DNA of 25,735 nt from Mageeibacillus sp. UBA4314 (GCA_002394605.1 DGUI01000024.1:1-25735), one strand, 5' to 3'. Positions 1 to 8,681 are shown, counted from the first letter of the stretch. The notes: generated by a model not told the origin, from the sequence alone. Made by a program: numbers and translations.

Positions 1-49
1 AAGGCGGGTGGTTTGACGCTTACTCGATGGGCGACCTGTGTCCGGGATA

Positions 50-90
50 TTGTCCATGTAAATCAAAAACATTGACAAAAACATGGACAA
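50..90. repeat. 10-bp inverted repeat with an internal direct copy
   Basis: TTGTCCATGT at 50-59 is the perfect reverse complement of ACATGGACAA at 81-90, with 21 nt between. ACATTGACAA at 70-79 is a one-mismatch direct copy of ACATGGACAA, offset by 11 nt, about one helical turn. This looks like a protein-binding site with three half-sites rather than a terminator, since no T-run follows. The regulator is unknown. Confidence 0.5.
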
Positions 91-146
91 GATCCGCTGA
101 TATCACCCTTTTCCACAAATTTAATAAAAAAACCTCAAAAAACTAC

Positions 147-175
147 TTGCGTTAATTTAATGTTACGAATAAAAT
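147..175 (+). promoter_or_regulatory. Sigma-A type promoter of the mraZ operon
   Basis: TTGCGT (147-152) and TAAAAT (170-175) are separated by exactly 17 nt, which predicts transcription from about 182. This leaves an untranslated leader of about 120 nt before mraZ. It is the best promoter-like pair in the leader; a TTGACA at 72-77 has no matching -10. Confidence 0.55.
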
Positions 176-182
176 ACAAATG

Positions 183-210
183 TGTGGTGATTTGGGGAAA
201 TTTTTGGAAA
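183..210 (+). promoter_or_regulatory. Possible MraZ autoregulatory repeats
   Basis: Three TGG-containing units, TGTGGTGAT (183-191), TTTGGGGAAA (191-200) and TTTTTGGAAA (201-210), follow the predicted start site. MraZ proteins are known to bind short TGGG/GTGG-type direct repeats upstream of their own gene. The spacing here (8 and 12 nt between TGG cores) is irregular, so this is a candidate only. Confidence 0.3.
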
Positions 211-303
211 TATTTGCCAATATGCTGCCGTAAACAGGCATAAACGAGCAAATACGGACATGATCTCCTCCCATTACACAATAAAACATCCTGAGGAAGG
301 TAG

Positions 304-735
304 ATGGCGCGCGATATTAAGAAGATTGATGCCAAGGGACGTTTATTCGTTCCTACAAGGCAGAGAGACACCTTTGGAGATACTGTCGTGGTAACGAACA
401 GTCTCGACAAGGGGTATCTGTGCGTTTATACCGAGGAGCGTTTCGAGCGTATCAAGGAGGACACGAAGTCCTGGAATGCGGTCGATCCTAAGGCAAGGAT
501 CATCAAGAGAGCTATCATTGGGGAGGCACTTTATACGAAGGTGGATTCTCAGGGAAGGATAGCTGTCTCGAATGAACTTTGGGAGAACATCGGTGCAGTG
601 CCCGGAGACGAGATCTGCATTTTCGATGAGGACGACAAGCTCGAGATATGCACGAAGGCATTCTACGACGGAGGAAAGACGGATCTGTCGGAACTGGCCG
701 GAATGGAGTCACAGTATTATGTCTCAAGCCTTTGA
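304..735 (+). CDS. mraZ: Transcriptional regulator MraZ
   Basis: This 143-residue protein is of normal family length. MraZ is an AbrB/SpoVT-fold DNA-binding protein that forms ring-shaped oligomers and controls the dcw operon it heads. Two copies of the family motif are visible: IDAKGRLFVP near residues 8-17 and KVDSQGRIAVS near residues 80-90, each with the conserved D-x-x-G-R core. The ATG at 304 follows an AGGAAGG ribosome binding site by 4-5 nt. It is the first gene of the operon, and its end overlaps the rsmH start by 17 nt, which suggests translational coupling. Its own promoter and possible binding repeats lie upstream. The identification is secure from motifs and position. Confidence 0.95.
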   Translation: MARDIKKIDAKGRLFVPTRQRDTFGDTVVVTNSLDKGYLCVYTEERFERIKEDTKSWNAVDPKARIIKRAIIGEALYTKVDSQGRIAVSNELWENIGAVPGDEICIFDEDDKLEICTKAFYDGGKTDLSELAGMESQYYVSSL

Positions 736-1666
736 GCATATTCCTGTTCTCTTTGACGAGTGCATGGCAGGTCTTAATATCAGGCCCGACGGCTGTTACA
801 TTGACTGTACGGCAGGCGGCGGCGGGCACAGCAGCGGGATAGCTGCAAGGCTGACAGAGAAGGGAAGGCTCATCTCCATTGACAAGGACGATGACGCACT
901 GGCGGCCTGCGGGGAGAAGATAAAGCTTTTTACCGGGATTAACTGGCGTACGGTCAGATCTGATTTCGCAGACATCAAGAGTGTCGCGGAGCAGGTGAAC
1001 CTTGACGGAGCAGACGGGATACTTGCGGACCTCGGCGTATCGAGCCACCAGATAGACACGCCCGAAAGAGGATTCTCTTACAGGACGATGGGACCTCTGG
1101 ACATGAGGATGGACCGCACAAGATCGCTCACGGCTGAGAAGATAGTTAATACTTACAGCGAAGAGGATCTGGCGGACGTTTTCTATAAGTACGGCGAAGA
1201 GAGATACAGCAGAAGGATCGCGGCAGGTATCGTGAGGGACAGGCAGAAGGAGCCTTTCAGGGACACTTTGCAGCTGGCGGGGAAGATCGCATCTTACATG
1301 CCGGCGAAGTCCAGGGGAGAGGACCAGCACCCGGCCAGGAGATGCTTTCAGGCGCTTCGCATCGAAGTCAACGGAGAGCTCGACGGACTGGAGAGACTGC
1401 TTGATGACGGTGTGGAGATCTTGAATGACGGCGGCAGGTTTGCCATCATCACCTTTCATTCGATGGAGGACCGCATCGTTAAGGAGAAGTTCAAGACATG
1501 GGAGAACCCGTGCACATGTCCCAAGGATTTTCCCGTCTGCATCTGCGGTAAGAAGCCGCTTGGCAAGGTTATAACAAAAAAGCCGGTCACATCATCTGAA
1601 GATGAGATCAAAAATAACAGAAGAGCTCACAGCTGCAAGCTGAGGATCTTCGAGAGAAAAAGATAA
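719..1666 (+). CDS. rsmH: 16S rRNA m4C1402 methyltransferase RsmH (MraW)
   Basis: This SAM-dependent enzyme N4-methylates C1402 in the decoding centre of 16S rRNA. The protein is 315 residues, as usual. Family motifs appear in order: HIPVLFDEC near the N-terminus, the SAM-binding TAGGGGHSSG (31-40), DLGVSSHQID, RGFSY, GPLDMRMD, ALRIEVNGEL and TFHSMEDRIVK. An in-frame extension to position 572 lies inside mraZ and is not supported. The ATG at 719 has GGAG at 705-708 and begins at the expected family N-terminus. It overlaps the end of mraZ by 17 nt and is followed 19 nt later by ftsL, the standard mraZ-rsmH-ftsL order. It is cytoplasmic, acting on the small ribosomal subunit. Confidence 0.96.
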   Translation: MSQAFEHIPVLFDECMAGLNIRPDGCYIDCTAGGGGHSSGIAARLTEKGRLISIDKDDDALAACGEKIKLFTGINWRTVRSDFADIKSVAEQVNLDGADGILADLGVSSHQIDTPERGFSYRTMGPLDMRMDRTRSLTAEKIVNTYSEEDLADVFYKYGEERYSRRIAAGIVRDRQKEPFRDTLQLAGKIASYMPAKSRGEDQHPARRCFQALRIEVNGELDGLERLLDDGVEILNDGGRFAIITFHSMEDRIVKEKFKTWENPCTCPKDFPVCICGKKPLGKVITKKPVTSSEDEIKNNRRAHSCKLRIFERKR

Positions 1667-1685
1667 GAGGGGAGCTTATAGAAAG

Positions 1686-2333
1686 TTGGCTGTTAAGGAA
1701 CGTACGGACAAGACACTTAACGAAGTGATCAACACGCGCAAGGATGTATATATCCTTAACAATAATCATGTCATTAAGGAAGATAAGCTCCATGATCTCT
1801 CGGAGCATAGTGTTACCGAGCTCACGGGCAAGGAACGTTACGCTACAAGGGAAGACGTTGATAAGAAGACGGCAGAATACAGGGAACATCTCCAGGAAGA
1901 ACTGAAGAAGGCTGTTGCGTATGAGCAGCACAAGAAGGCACGTAAGCTTACTGGACGCCGCGTGTTCGAGACGGTGGTCGTACTGCTCCTCATCGTGTTC
2001 ATCTCGGCACTCCTGATCCTCATGATGTACCCTCAGACGCAGCTCGCTGAGATGAGCCGTGACAATGCAAATGCAAAGGTCCGCATCGCGGGTCTGAAGA
2101 ATGAACTTCTCGATGCTGAGGAAGCGGCAAACGGTGTATCAGACATGGATTACATCAGGACCAAGGCGATCGCCCTCGGCATGCAGGATCCCAACCAGAA
2201 CCAGGTCATCAATCTTCCGGTTCCACGTAACGATTCACTTAAGACAGTCATCTCCTATGATGCGTACGGCATAAGTGAAGAGGCGCTCGACAGTTCTATC
2301 AAGGGTCTTGCCGATTACTACCGCAACAAATGA
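1686..2333 (+). CDS. ftsL: FtsL-like cell division protein
   Basis: This 215-residue bitopic protein has a basic, charged cytoplasmic segment of about 93 residues, one membrane helix at about 94-114 (rich in V, L, I), then an extracytoplasmic stretch that looks coiled-coil (about 118-150). That architecture, placed between rsmH and the PBP gene, is the FtsL signature; sequence conservation in this family is very low. FtsL bridges FtsQ/DivIB, DivIC and the FtsW-PBP synthase at the septum. The start is TTG (1686), chosen because AGGGGAG lies at 1668-1674 and no ATG fits. The cytoplasmic part is clearly longer than in typical FtsL (a few tens of residues). The assignment rests mainly on topology and position. 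Confidence 0.8.
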   Translation: MAVKERTDKTLNEVINTRKDVYILNNNHVIKEDKLHDLSEHSVTELTGKERYATREDVDKKTAEYREHLQEELKKAVAYEQHKKARKLTGRRVFETVVVLLLIVFISALLILMMYPQTQLAEMSRDNANAKVRIAGLKNELLDAEEAANGVSDMDYIRTKAIALGMQDPNQNQVINLPVPRNDSLKTVISYDAYGISEEALDSSIKGLADYYRNK

Positions 2334-2343
2334 GGGGCCTTCT

Positions 2344-4713
2344 ATGAACGCGAAATGGTCGAAATTAATGCCTATTACTGTATTCGTGATGGCATTGCTC
2401 CTCGCTATCTATGAGATATGGCAGCTCTATATGACGACAGTCGTAAGCTATGACCAATACGCAAAACAGGCATCCAAACAGCAGTGGAGACTTGTAACTT
2501 ATGCTTCTGACAGAGGCCAGATCTACGACGCAAACGGGATCGCCTTAGCGTCCAATTCCTATGACTACACAGTTGTCTGTACTCCGCGTATGGTCGTGTC
2601 CAAGCAGCTTGACAGGACATCGATCATCAACGGGTTTATAAATATCCTGGGAGTTACTTTCGATAAGATGGATTCGATCATTCCGGAAGATCCGAAGGAC
2701 GGTTCAGATCCCAGGGTCAAGATCGGAGGATGTGACATCGTAAAGAATATCTCCGCCGAGAAGAAGGAAGAGCTCGAGGCTTTCCTGAAGGAGTATAAGA
2801 TCGGCGGAGTCTCGTTCATTGCCGTTCCGCAGAGGTATTATAATTACGGAAGCCTTGCATCCCAGGTTATCGGGTACGCGCATAACGACGGTTCTGCGGT
2901 CAAGGGCATCTACGGGCTTGAGGCATATTACAACGCTACGCTCTCCGGTACGAACGGCTACAGGTATTCTGAGGTTGACTCCAAGACGGGCGGCAACCTG
3001 CCTTATTCCGCTGCTACGAACGAGCAGGCGGTAAACGGATATAATCTCGTATTGAACATCGACGTAAGCATCCAGAGGATCGCTGAGGAAGCGTGCAGGA
3101 GTGCCTACGAGAAATACAGTCCCCGTGACGGTATCTGCGCCATAGTAATGAACCCGAACACGGGCGCCATCTATGCGATGGTATCGCTCCCGGACTACAA
3201 TCTCAACGAGCCCTATGCGATGCCGTATGCGATGAATGAAGAGGCGTGGAACGGTATGAAGGGGAGCGAACAGATCGATTACCTGATCGCGAACTGCTGG
3301 CGTAACAGATGCGTATCGGATACGTATGAGCCGGGTTCGACGTTCAAGGCGCTGACGACGTGCATCGCTTTCGAGGAGAACCTGACGTATGAAGATGAGA
3401 TATTCTCCGATGCGCCGATCGCCGTATCAAGGGATCATACGATCTCATGCTGGCTGCAGAAATCAAAGCACTACCACCACGGCAACGAGACGCTGAAGGT
3501 CGGATTCCAGAATTCGTGCAACCCCGTATTCACGCAGATCGCACGCAGGATCGGCATCAGCAAGTACTATAAGTATGTAAGGATGCTCGGTTTCTATAAT
3601 ACGACCGGCATCGATCTTCCCGCAGAGGGAAAGGGTATCTTCCACAAGAATCCGCAGGACATCGACCTCTCGGTTCTCTCATACGGCGAGTCTTCGACGG
3701 TTACACCGATCCAGCTCATCATGTCCTACTGCGCGATCATCAACGGCGGCGACCTTCTGGTGCCTCACATCGTTAAGAGCATAACGGACAGTGACGGAAA
3801 CATCGTTGACGAGATCGAGCCGGAAGTCATCAGGACGGTGTTCTCGGACAACACGTGCAGCAGGGTCAGGAAGCTCCTCGAAGCCGTTGTCACGGATGGT
3901 ACGGGTTCTGCAGGTCAGGTCCCCGGATACTCCGTTGCAGGTAAGACCTCAACATCCACCATTGAGACCGGCGAGCTCAAGGGCGCGCACGTTCTCTCGT
4001 TCTCCTGCTATGCTCCTTCATATGATCCGAAGATAGCTGTCCTCGTAGTATTGAACAAGCCTGAAGATCACTCTGTAGGCTCATCTGCGGCTGCAGAGAC
4101 TGCGGCTGACATCGTATCCAAGACGCTGACTTACATGGCTGTTCCCAGAAAGTTTACTGAGGAAGAATATAACAAGATGCTCAGGAAATACTACGTCCAG
4201 TATGTCGAGGGCAAGACAGCATCAGATGCTGCTTCATCGATCTCCATCAATGGTCAGAAGCCCATCTACGGCCTGGCTGACATGACGAGCGATACGATCA
4301 TATCAAGGACATATCCTGACTACAGGCACAAGCTCTATTCAACCGGCATAGTAGTCATGTATCCCGACGGTGTCACGGAAGATCAGATGCTTACCACAAG
4401 AGTGCCGAACATGTATGGCATGACTGCGATAGAATGTATTGAAGCCTGCAAGCAGGCGAGCCTGAACATAGAGGTTGATGGCGATGTAACGGGCGTTTGC
4501 ATTGAACAGCAGTACGCGACGGGAGAGAAGGTGTTGGCCGGTGAGACCGTGAAGGTCAAGCTCGGCGATGCATCCGAGATCCCTGCCGGCGGCAATCCTA
4601 CACCGACGCCCAGGCCGACCCCGAAAGTATCCGACGACCGGGACAACAACGACACCGGAGCGGATGATCAGGGTGAAGACGGAGTAGTACACGGAGGTGA
4701 AAATGAAGCTTAA
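2344..4713 (+). CDS. Class B penicillin-binding protein (SpoVD/FtsI type)
   Basis: This 789-residue septal or spore-cortex transpeptidase cross-links peptidoglycan. It has an N-terminal membrane anchor at about 9-30, a PBP dimerisation domain starting near R59-G-Q-I (the SDRGQIYDANG motif), and a transpeptidase domain with S332-T-F-K (catalytic serine S332), S391-C-N and K534-T-S. It then has at least one PASTA domain (about 685-741) and a Pro/Thr-rich, acidic tail (about 751-789). The third motif is KTS rather than the usual KTG. The PASTA domain and length favour SpoVD-like over minimal FtsI, but in an organism with one such gene it may serve vegetative division. The ATG at 2344 has AGGGG 6 nt upstream. 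It overlaps murE by 11 nt. Confidence 0.92.
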   Translation: MNAKWSKLMPITVFVMALLLAIYEIWQLYMTTVVSYDQYAKQASKQQWRLVTYASDRGQIYDANGIALASNSYDYTVVCTPRMVVSKQLDRTSIINGFINILGVTFDKMDSIIPEDPKDGSDPRVKIGGCDIVKNISAEKKEELEAFLKEYKIGGVSFIAVPQRYYNYGSLASQVIGYAHNDGSAVKGIYGLEAYYNATLSGTNGYRYSEVDSKTGGNLPYSAATNEQAVNGYNLVLNIDVSIQRIAEEACRSAYEKYSPRDGICAIVMNPNTGAIYAMVSLPDYNLNEPYAMPYAMNEEAWNGMKGSEQIDYLIANCWRNRCVSDTYEPGSTFKALTTCIAFEENLTYEDEIFSDAPIAVSRDHTISCWLQKSKHYHHGNETLKVGFQNSCNPVFTQIARRIGISKYYKYVRMLGFYNTTGIDLPAEGKGIFHKNPQDIDLSVLSYGESSTVTPIQLIMSYCAIINGGDLLVPHIVKSITDSDGNIVDEIEPEVIRTVFSDNTCSRVRKLLEAVVTDGTGSAGQVPGYSVAGKTSTSTIETGELKGAHVLSFSCYAPSYDPKIAVLVVLNKPEDHSVGSSAAAETAADIVSKTLTYMAVPRKFTEEEYNKMLRKYYVQYVEGKTASDAASSISINGQKPIYGLADMTSDTIISRTYPDYRHKLYSTGIVVMYPDGVTEDQMLTTRVPNMYGMTAIECIEACKQASLNIEVDGDVTGVCIEQQYATGEKVLAGETVKVKLGDASEIPAGGNPTPTPRPTPKVSDDRDNNDTGADDQGEDGVVHGGENEA

Positions 4714-6226
4714 GGATCTTGTATCGGAAACCGAACACAGAGTGATCGCAGGCGACATGGAATTGTCTGCCGGACACATTGTCTGGGACTCGCGCCGCGT
4801 TACTAAGGGTGATGTCTTTGTGGCGCTCGTCGGAACACATACGGACGGGCATACGTATATCCCGCAGGTTATCGAAGCAGGCGCGTCTGCCGTTGTTACC
4901 GACAAGTCACAGACAGTCTATGATGATGCTGCACTGGCTTCTCTCGTATCAGGCAAGGATTGCGCAGTAATTGAGATACCCGATACGAGGATCGGGCTTG
5001 CGACGCTGTCCATGGTGCTCTATTCCCATCCTGAGCGTGATATCTGCCTCTATGGAGTCACGGGAACAAAGGGCAAGACGACGACCTCGTTCATGATGCA
5101 TAAGATCCTGCTCGATAACGGGATCAAGTCCGGACTCATGGGAACCGTCTATAACAAGATGGGCGAGAAGACGATGAAGACAGATCACACGACTCCTGAA
5201 GCGCCGATCACCTATGAGTTCCTTGACATGCTCCGTGAGAACGGGTACGACAGTTGTGTCATGGAGGAGTCCTCTCTCGGATTCAAATATGCCCGTAATT
5301 ACGGCATGCACTATAAGATCGGATGTTTCACGAACCTGTTCAAGGATCATGTCGGCGGTGTGGAGCATCCCGACATGGAGGATTACTACAACAGTAAGCT
5401 CATGATATTCGATGACTGCGATATTGGTGTCATCAATATAGACAGCGATCGATCATATAGAACGATCGAATATGCGAAGGGAAGGTGCAAGGTCTTCACA
5501 TACGGCGTGCTTGACGATAATGCCGATGTCAGGGCTGACAATATCAGGACGGTCGTGAAGAACGGGATAAGCGGGAATGCTTTCGATCTGGTCTACGACT
5601 GCTATGTAAAGGAAGTCTTCGTACCGATCCCGGGCAGCTTTAATGTCTATAATGCACTTTGCGCGCTGACCGTAGCGATCGCTGCAGGCCTCGATCTTGA
5701 CAGGTCTATCGAATCCCTGGCGGGAGTTACAGTTCCCGGAAGACTGCAGCCTGTCGAGAATAAGTTCGGCGCACATATCCTTATCGACTATGCCCACAAC
5801 GGGGACGCACTCCAGAAGGTCATCAATACGATAAAGGAGTTCACGACGGGGCGTCTTATCACGGTATTCGGCTGCGGCGGTGACAGGCCTAAGCAGAGAC
5901 GTTACGACATGGGCAGGATCTCATCAACGATGTCTGATTATGTAGTCGTAACTTCCGATACACCCCGAAATGAAGATCTTGATTCGATCCTACGGGACAT
6001 CCTGTCAGTCATGACCGAAGCCAAATGCAAGGTCAAGGTCATCAAGGACAGGAGAGAAGCGATCTCTTATGCAACTTCGCTGCTCCGTGAAGGCGATACA
6101 ATGCTCATCGCCGGAAGAGGGCATGAGGATTATATCGAGATCAAGGGCGTGAGACATCACATCCTCGATTTCGAGGTTGCGACGGAAGCTGTTAAGGCAG
6201 AGGAGGCAAGAAGAGGCATCAGATGA
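4703..6226 (+). CDS. murE: UDP-MurNAc-tripeptide synthetase MurE (variant type)
   Basis: This cytoplasmic ATP-dependent ligase adds the third amino acid to UDP-MurNAc-L-Ala-D-Glu. The protein is 507 residues. It shows the ATP loop GVTGTKGKTTT (118-128), HTTPE (162-166), a central FTNLFKDHVGG segment (209-219), DYYNSK with the lysine expected to be carbamylated (K232), DYAHNGDAL (362-370), GCGGDRPKQRR (390-400), SDTPRNED (418-425) and GRGHEDY (471-477). The usual SSH and TRDHLDYHG motifs are replaced by ESSLG and FKDHVGGVEHPD, resembling a variant I recall from other Clostridia. DTPR matches the DNPR motif of meso-diaminopimelate enzymes except N to T, so meso-DAP is likely but not certain. 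ATG 4703 follows GGAGG by 5 nt; an in-frame GTG at 4697 overlaps that site and is less likely. Confidence 0.88.
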   Translation: MKLKDLVSETEHRVIAGDMELSAGHIVWDSRRVTKGDVFVALVGTHTDGHTYIPQVIEAGASAVVTDKSQTVYDDAALASLVSGKDCAVIEIPDTRIGLATLSMVLYSHPERDICLYGVTGTKGKTTTSFMMHKILLDNGIKSGLMGTVYNKMGEKTMKTDHTTPEAPITYEFLDMLRENGYDSCVMEESSLGFKYARNYGMHYKIGCFTNLFKDHVGGVEHPDMEDYYNSKLMIFDDCDIGVINIDSDRSYRTIEYAKGRCKVFTYGVLDDNADVRADNIRTVVKNGISGNAFDLVYDCYVKEVFVPIPGSFNVYNALCALTVAIAAGLDLDRSIESLAGVTVPGRLQPVENKFGAHILIDYAHNGDALQKVINTIKEFTTGRLITVFGCGGDRPKQRRYDMGRISSTMSDYVVVTSDTPRNEDLDSILRDILSVMTEAKCKVKVIKDRREAISYATSLLREGDTMLIAGRGHEDYIEIKGVRHHILDFEVATEAVKAEEARRGIR

Positions 6227-7566
6227 GCGAATACGAATCTAAGGCTAAGATCGAACAGCTCATAGAGACTCCTACCTCGCACGGACAGGAGCCCATTCTT
6301 AAGAAGCGCAGGATGAAGCTTACCAACATCCCGCTCCTCATCATACTCTTTGTGATCCTCTGTATCGGAATAATCATCCTCTACTCGGTCTCAAGCCCGA
6401 TCGGCTATGCCGAACAGCAGGATTCACTGTTCTATGTAAAAAAGCAGATAAGGTTCACGCTGATCGGACTTGCGATGGCGGTGTTCGTTAATTTTGTCGA
6501 TCCGCTCAAGATCCTGATGCGCAAGCATATCCTGCTCGCACTCGTCACTTATGGACTGGCCTTAGGCCTTGCAGCGGTAACGCTCGTTGCAGGTCAGACA
6601 TATAACGGCGCGAGAAGGTGGTTTATCATTGCAGGATTCCAGTTCCAGCCTTCAGAGGTAGTCAAGGTGCTGCTTGTCGTAAGCCTTGCGGCATACCGGC
6701 AGTTCGTAGTCAACCTCAAGGAGAAAGCAAATGCGTCCGGTGAGCCTAAGAAGATGAAGCCCGTTAGGGAAGCGATGCTCGATTTTGTCATCCCGATATC
6801 GTGTGCGGTCGTGGTCGATGCACTTATCCTTGCTGAGCCTCACGGTTCGTGCGCGCTGATCATTGCGGCGATCGTCTTTATCAGCACGCTGGCATCAGGG
6901 ATAAGGCTCCGGTCATGGATCGTCGGCATCCTCATCCTACTCGGTTTCGTCATCGTAATCGGCGGTCCTGCATACATGCTGATGCCTGAGGAACAGGTCA
7001 CGAAGATCGAGCAGAAAGTGCTCGGAAACTTCAGTCACGTCTTTAAGAGGATCGCGATCTTCACGCAGGATGAAGATGACGAGGAATCCGAACTCACGGC
7101 AGACGATACAAGACAGATCGACAACGCCCATAACGCGCTCGGTTCAGGCGGAATGTGGGGCGTCGGAATGGGTATGTCCCGCTCGAAATACAACTACATC
7201 GACGAGGCGCAGAACGACTACATCTTCTCTGTCTATGTCGAGGAGACCGGCTTTGTCGGCGGAATGTTCCTCATTATCTTATACATGATCATGCTCGTCA
7301 TGTGCATGGTGGTCATATGGAATACAACATCAGTCTATTACCGCGTCGTTGCTGCGGGGTGTACTGCGCATATCTTTGTAGAGGCGTTCATGAATATTGC
7401 CGTTGAGCTGCAGATAATCCCGTCCACGGGCGTCACGCTCCCGTTCATCAGTTACGGCGGATCGGCGCAGATCTTCCTGCTGCTCTCATTCGGATTTATA
7501 CTGGGTTGTTCCCGTTACGGAACTCTTGGAGAAGAAAAAGAGAAGCTTGAGGAGAAGACTGCGTAA
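6223..7566 (+). CDS. ftsW: SEDS peptidoglycan glycosyltransferase FtsW/SpoVE
   Basis: This 447-residue polytopic membrane protein of the SEDS family polymerises lipid II into glycan at the division site, paired with the class B PBP encoded two genes upstream. Hallmarks are GARRWF (129-134), FQPSEVVK (141-148), AEPHGS (204-209), GSGGMWGVGMGMSRSKY (307-323), NDYIFSVYVEE (331-341) with D332 at the catalytic Asp position, and TLPFISYGGSA (405-415). A long charged cytoplasmic N-terminus (about 33 residues) precedes the first helix. An acidic insertion (282-299, rich in D and E) lies in the large extracytoplasmic loop just before the GSGG motif. The ATG overlaps the murE stop in an ATGA junction, with AAGAGG upstream. 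FtsW and SpoVE cannot be told apart from sequence alone. Confidence 0.92.
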   Translation: MSEYESKAKIEQLIETPTSHGQEPILKKRRMKLTNIPLLIILFVILCIGIIILYSVSSPIGYAEQQDSLFYVKKQIRFTLIGLAMAVFVNFVDPLKILMRKHILLALVTYGLALGLAAVTLVAGQTYNGARRWFIIAGFQFQPSEVVKVLLVVSLAAYRQFVVNLKEKANASGEPKKMKPVREAMLDFVIPISCAVVVDALILAEPHGSCALIIAAIVFISTLASGIRLRSWIVGILILLGFVIVIGGPAYMLMPEEQVTKIEQKVLGNFSHVFKRIAIFTQDEDDEESELTADDTRQIDNAHNALGSGGMWGVGMGMSRSKYNYIDEAQNDYIFSVYVEETGFVGGMFLIILYMIMLVMCMVVIWNTTSVYYRVVAAGCTAHIFVEAFMNIAVELQIIPSTGVTLPFISYGGSAQIFLLLSFGFILGCSRYGTLGEEKEKLEEKTA

Positions 7567-8681
7567 TGGAGTATCGTTTTATCATCACAGGCGGCGGCAC
7601 ATCAGGACATATCAATCCTGCTCTAACTATTGCGGATTCATTGACAGAGTTCTATACGTCACGGGGAGATACCTGTAAATGCATTTTTACGGGGCGCCGT
7701 GACAAGCTCGAAGGTGAGCTCGTGCCAAAGGCAGGGTATGAATTCTATCATGTCGATGCGGAGCCTTTCCCGATGAAGCCGTCAGGACAGCTAATGAAAG
7801 CCGTACGTACGATGCCAAAGGGACGCAGGACCTGCAAAAAGCTGATAGCAGAGTTCAAACCTATGGCTGTGATCACCACGGGAGGGTATTCCTCTGTCCC
7901 GCTGCTTCTCGAAGGAATGAGACACAAGATCCCGGTCATGATCCACGAGGCAAATGCTTTCCCCGGGAGGGCGAACAGGAGACTGGGCAGGAAAGCCGCA
8001 CTGGTTATGACGGGCTTCCCTGACATCGAAAGCTACTTTCCCACGGCACAGAAGGTCGTCTACACCGGAAATCCGGTCCGCAAGATGATGTTTTCGAAGG
8101 AAAAAGAGGCCTGCAGAAAGGCCTTAGGGCTCGCTTCGGACGAGAAAATGGTTTTTGTCATGGGCGGATCGTTAGGTTCTGCCACACTGACCGGATTTGT
8201 CCGCAAAGCCTTAGACAGCGGGGAGTGTAACAATGTTAAATTCGTTTTGAGCTGCGGAAAACAGCACCAGGAGGAGTTCACAGAGCTCTCCGGCAAGTAT
8301 CCCAACCTCGATGCGAGGAGTTACATCGATGATCCGGGCACATACATGGCTGCAGCAGACTGCTGCGTGCTCCGTGCAGGTGCCGTAACGTGCGCAGAGG
8401 TGTGTGCGATCGGATGCTGTGCGGTCCTTGTTCCATACCCTTATGCGGCTCATGACCACCAGACATATAATGCGAACAGCATAAAGGATAAGGGCGGCTG
8501 TGAAGTGATGAGCGACAGTGACGTCGCCGAGGGCAAGCTCCTGCCCGTTATCAAGGAGCTCCTGAACGATACTTCCAGGCAGGATAAGATGAGGCAGGCC
8601 AGCAAAGCTATGTCTATGCCTGATACTTCTGTTATAATTGCAGAATCAATAGACGAAGTGATCAAGAAATATTATGGATGA
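7566..8681 (+). CDS. murG: Lipid II-forming GlcNAc transferase MurG
   Basis: This peripheral membrane GT-B glycosyltransferase transfers GlcNAc from UDP-GlcNAc to lipid I, making lipid II. The 371-residue length is normal. Motifs include the N-terminal GGGTSGHINPA (9-19), TGGYSS, IHEANAFPGRANR, a mid-protein MGGSLGS loop, and the C-terminal UDP-GlcNAc site RAGAVTCAEV followed by PYPYAAHDHQTYNA. The start overlaps the ftsW stop by one base (TAATG). The 3' end overlaps ftsQ by 8 nt. It is a typical dcw member, but its substrate-making partner MraY is not encoded in this window. Confidence 0.96.
   Translation: MEYRFIITGGGTSGHINPALTIADSLTEFYTSRGDTCKCIFTGRRDKLEGELVPKAGYEFYHVDAEPFPMKPSGQLMKAVRTMPKGRRTCKKLIAEFKPMAVITTGGYSSVPLLLEGMRHKIPVMIHEANAFPGRANRRLGRKAALVMTGFPDIESYFPTAQKVVYTGNPVRKMMFSKEKEACRKALGLASDEKMVFVMGGSLGSATLTGFVRKALDSGECNNVKFVLSCGKQHQEEFTELSGKYPNLDARSYIDDPGTYMAAADCCVLRAGAVTCAEVCAIGCCAVLVPYPYAAHDHQTYNANSIKDKGGCEVMSDSDVAEGKLLPVIKELLNDTSRQDKMRQASKAMSMPDTSVIIAESIDEVIKKYYG

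Larger units (their letters stand above)
1..303. other. Non-coding leader of the dcw operon
   Basis: No convincing coding sequence is visible here. The stretch is AT-rich from about position 60. It contains an inverted/direct repeat (50-90), a sigma-A type promoter (147-175), possible MraZ sites (183-210) and the mraZ ribosome binding site at about 294-300. A short pyrimidine run TCCTC at 266-270 is complementary to GAGGA at 293-297, so it could weakly pair with the mraZ Shine-Dalgarno; at 5 bp this is only a hint. What lies upstream is outside the window. Confidence 0.6.

Noticed and set aside
72..104. TTGACA-based promoter upstream of mraZ
   Set aside because: No -10 hexamer lies at 16-18 nt; the closest AT-rich hexamers are 20 or more nt away. 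TTGCGT/TAAAAT at 147-175 is better.
515..1459. 314-residue minus-strand frame over mraZ and rsmH
   Set aside because: It has no family motifs and lies fully opposite two confidently identified genes; it is a by-product of codon bias.
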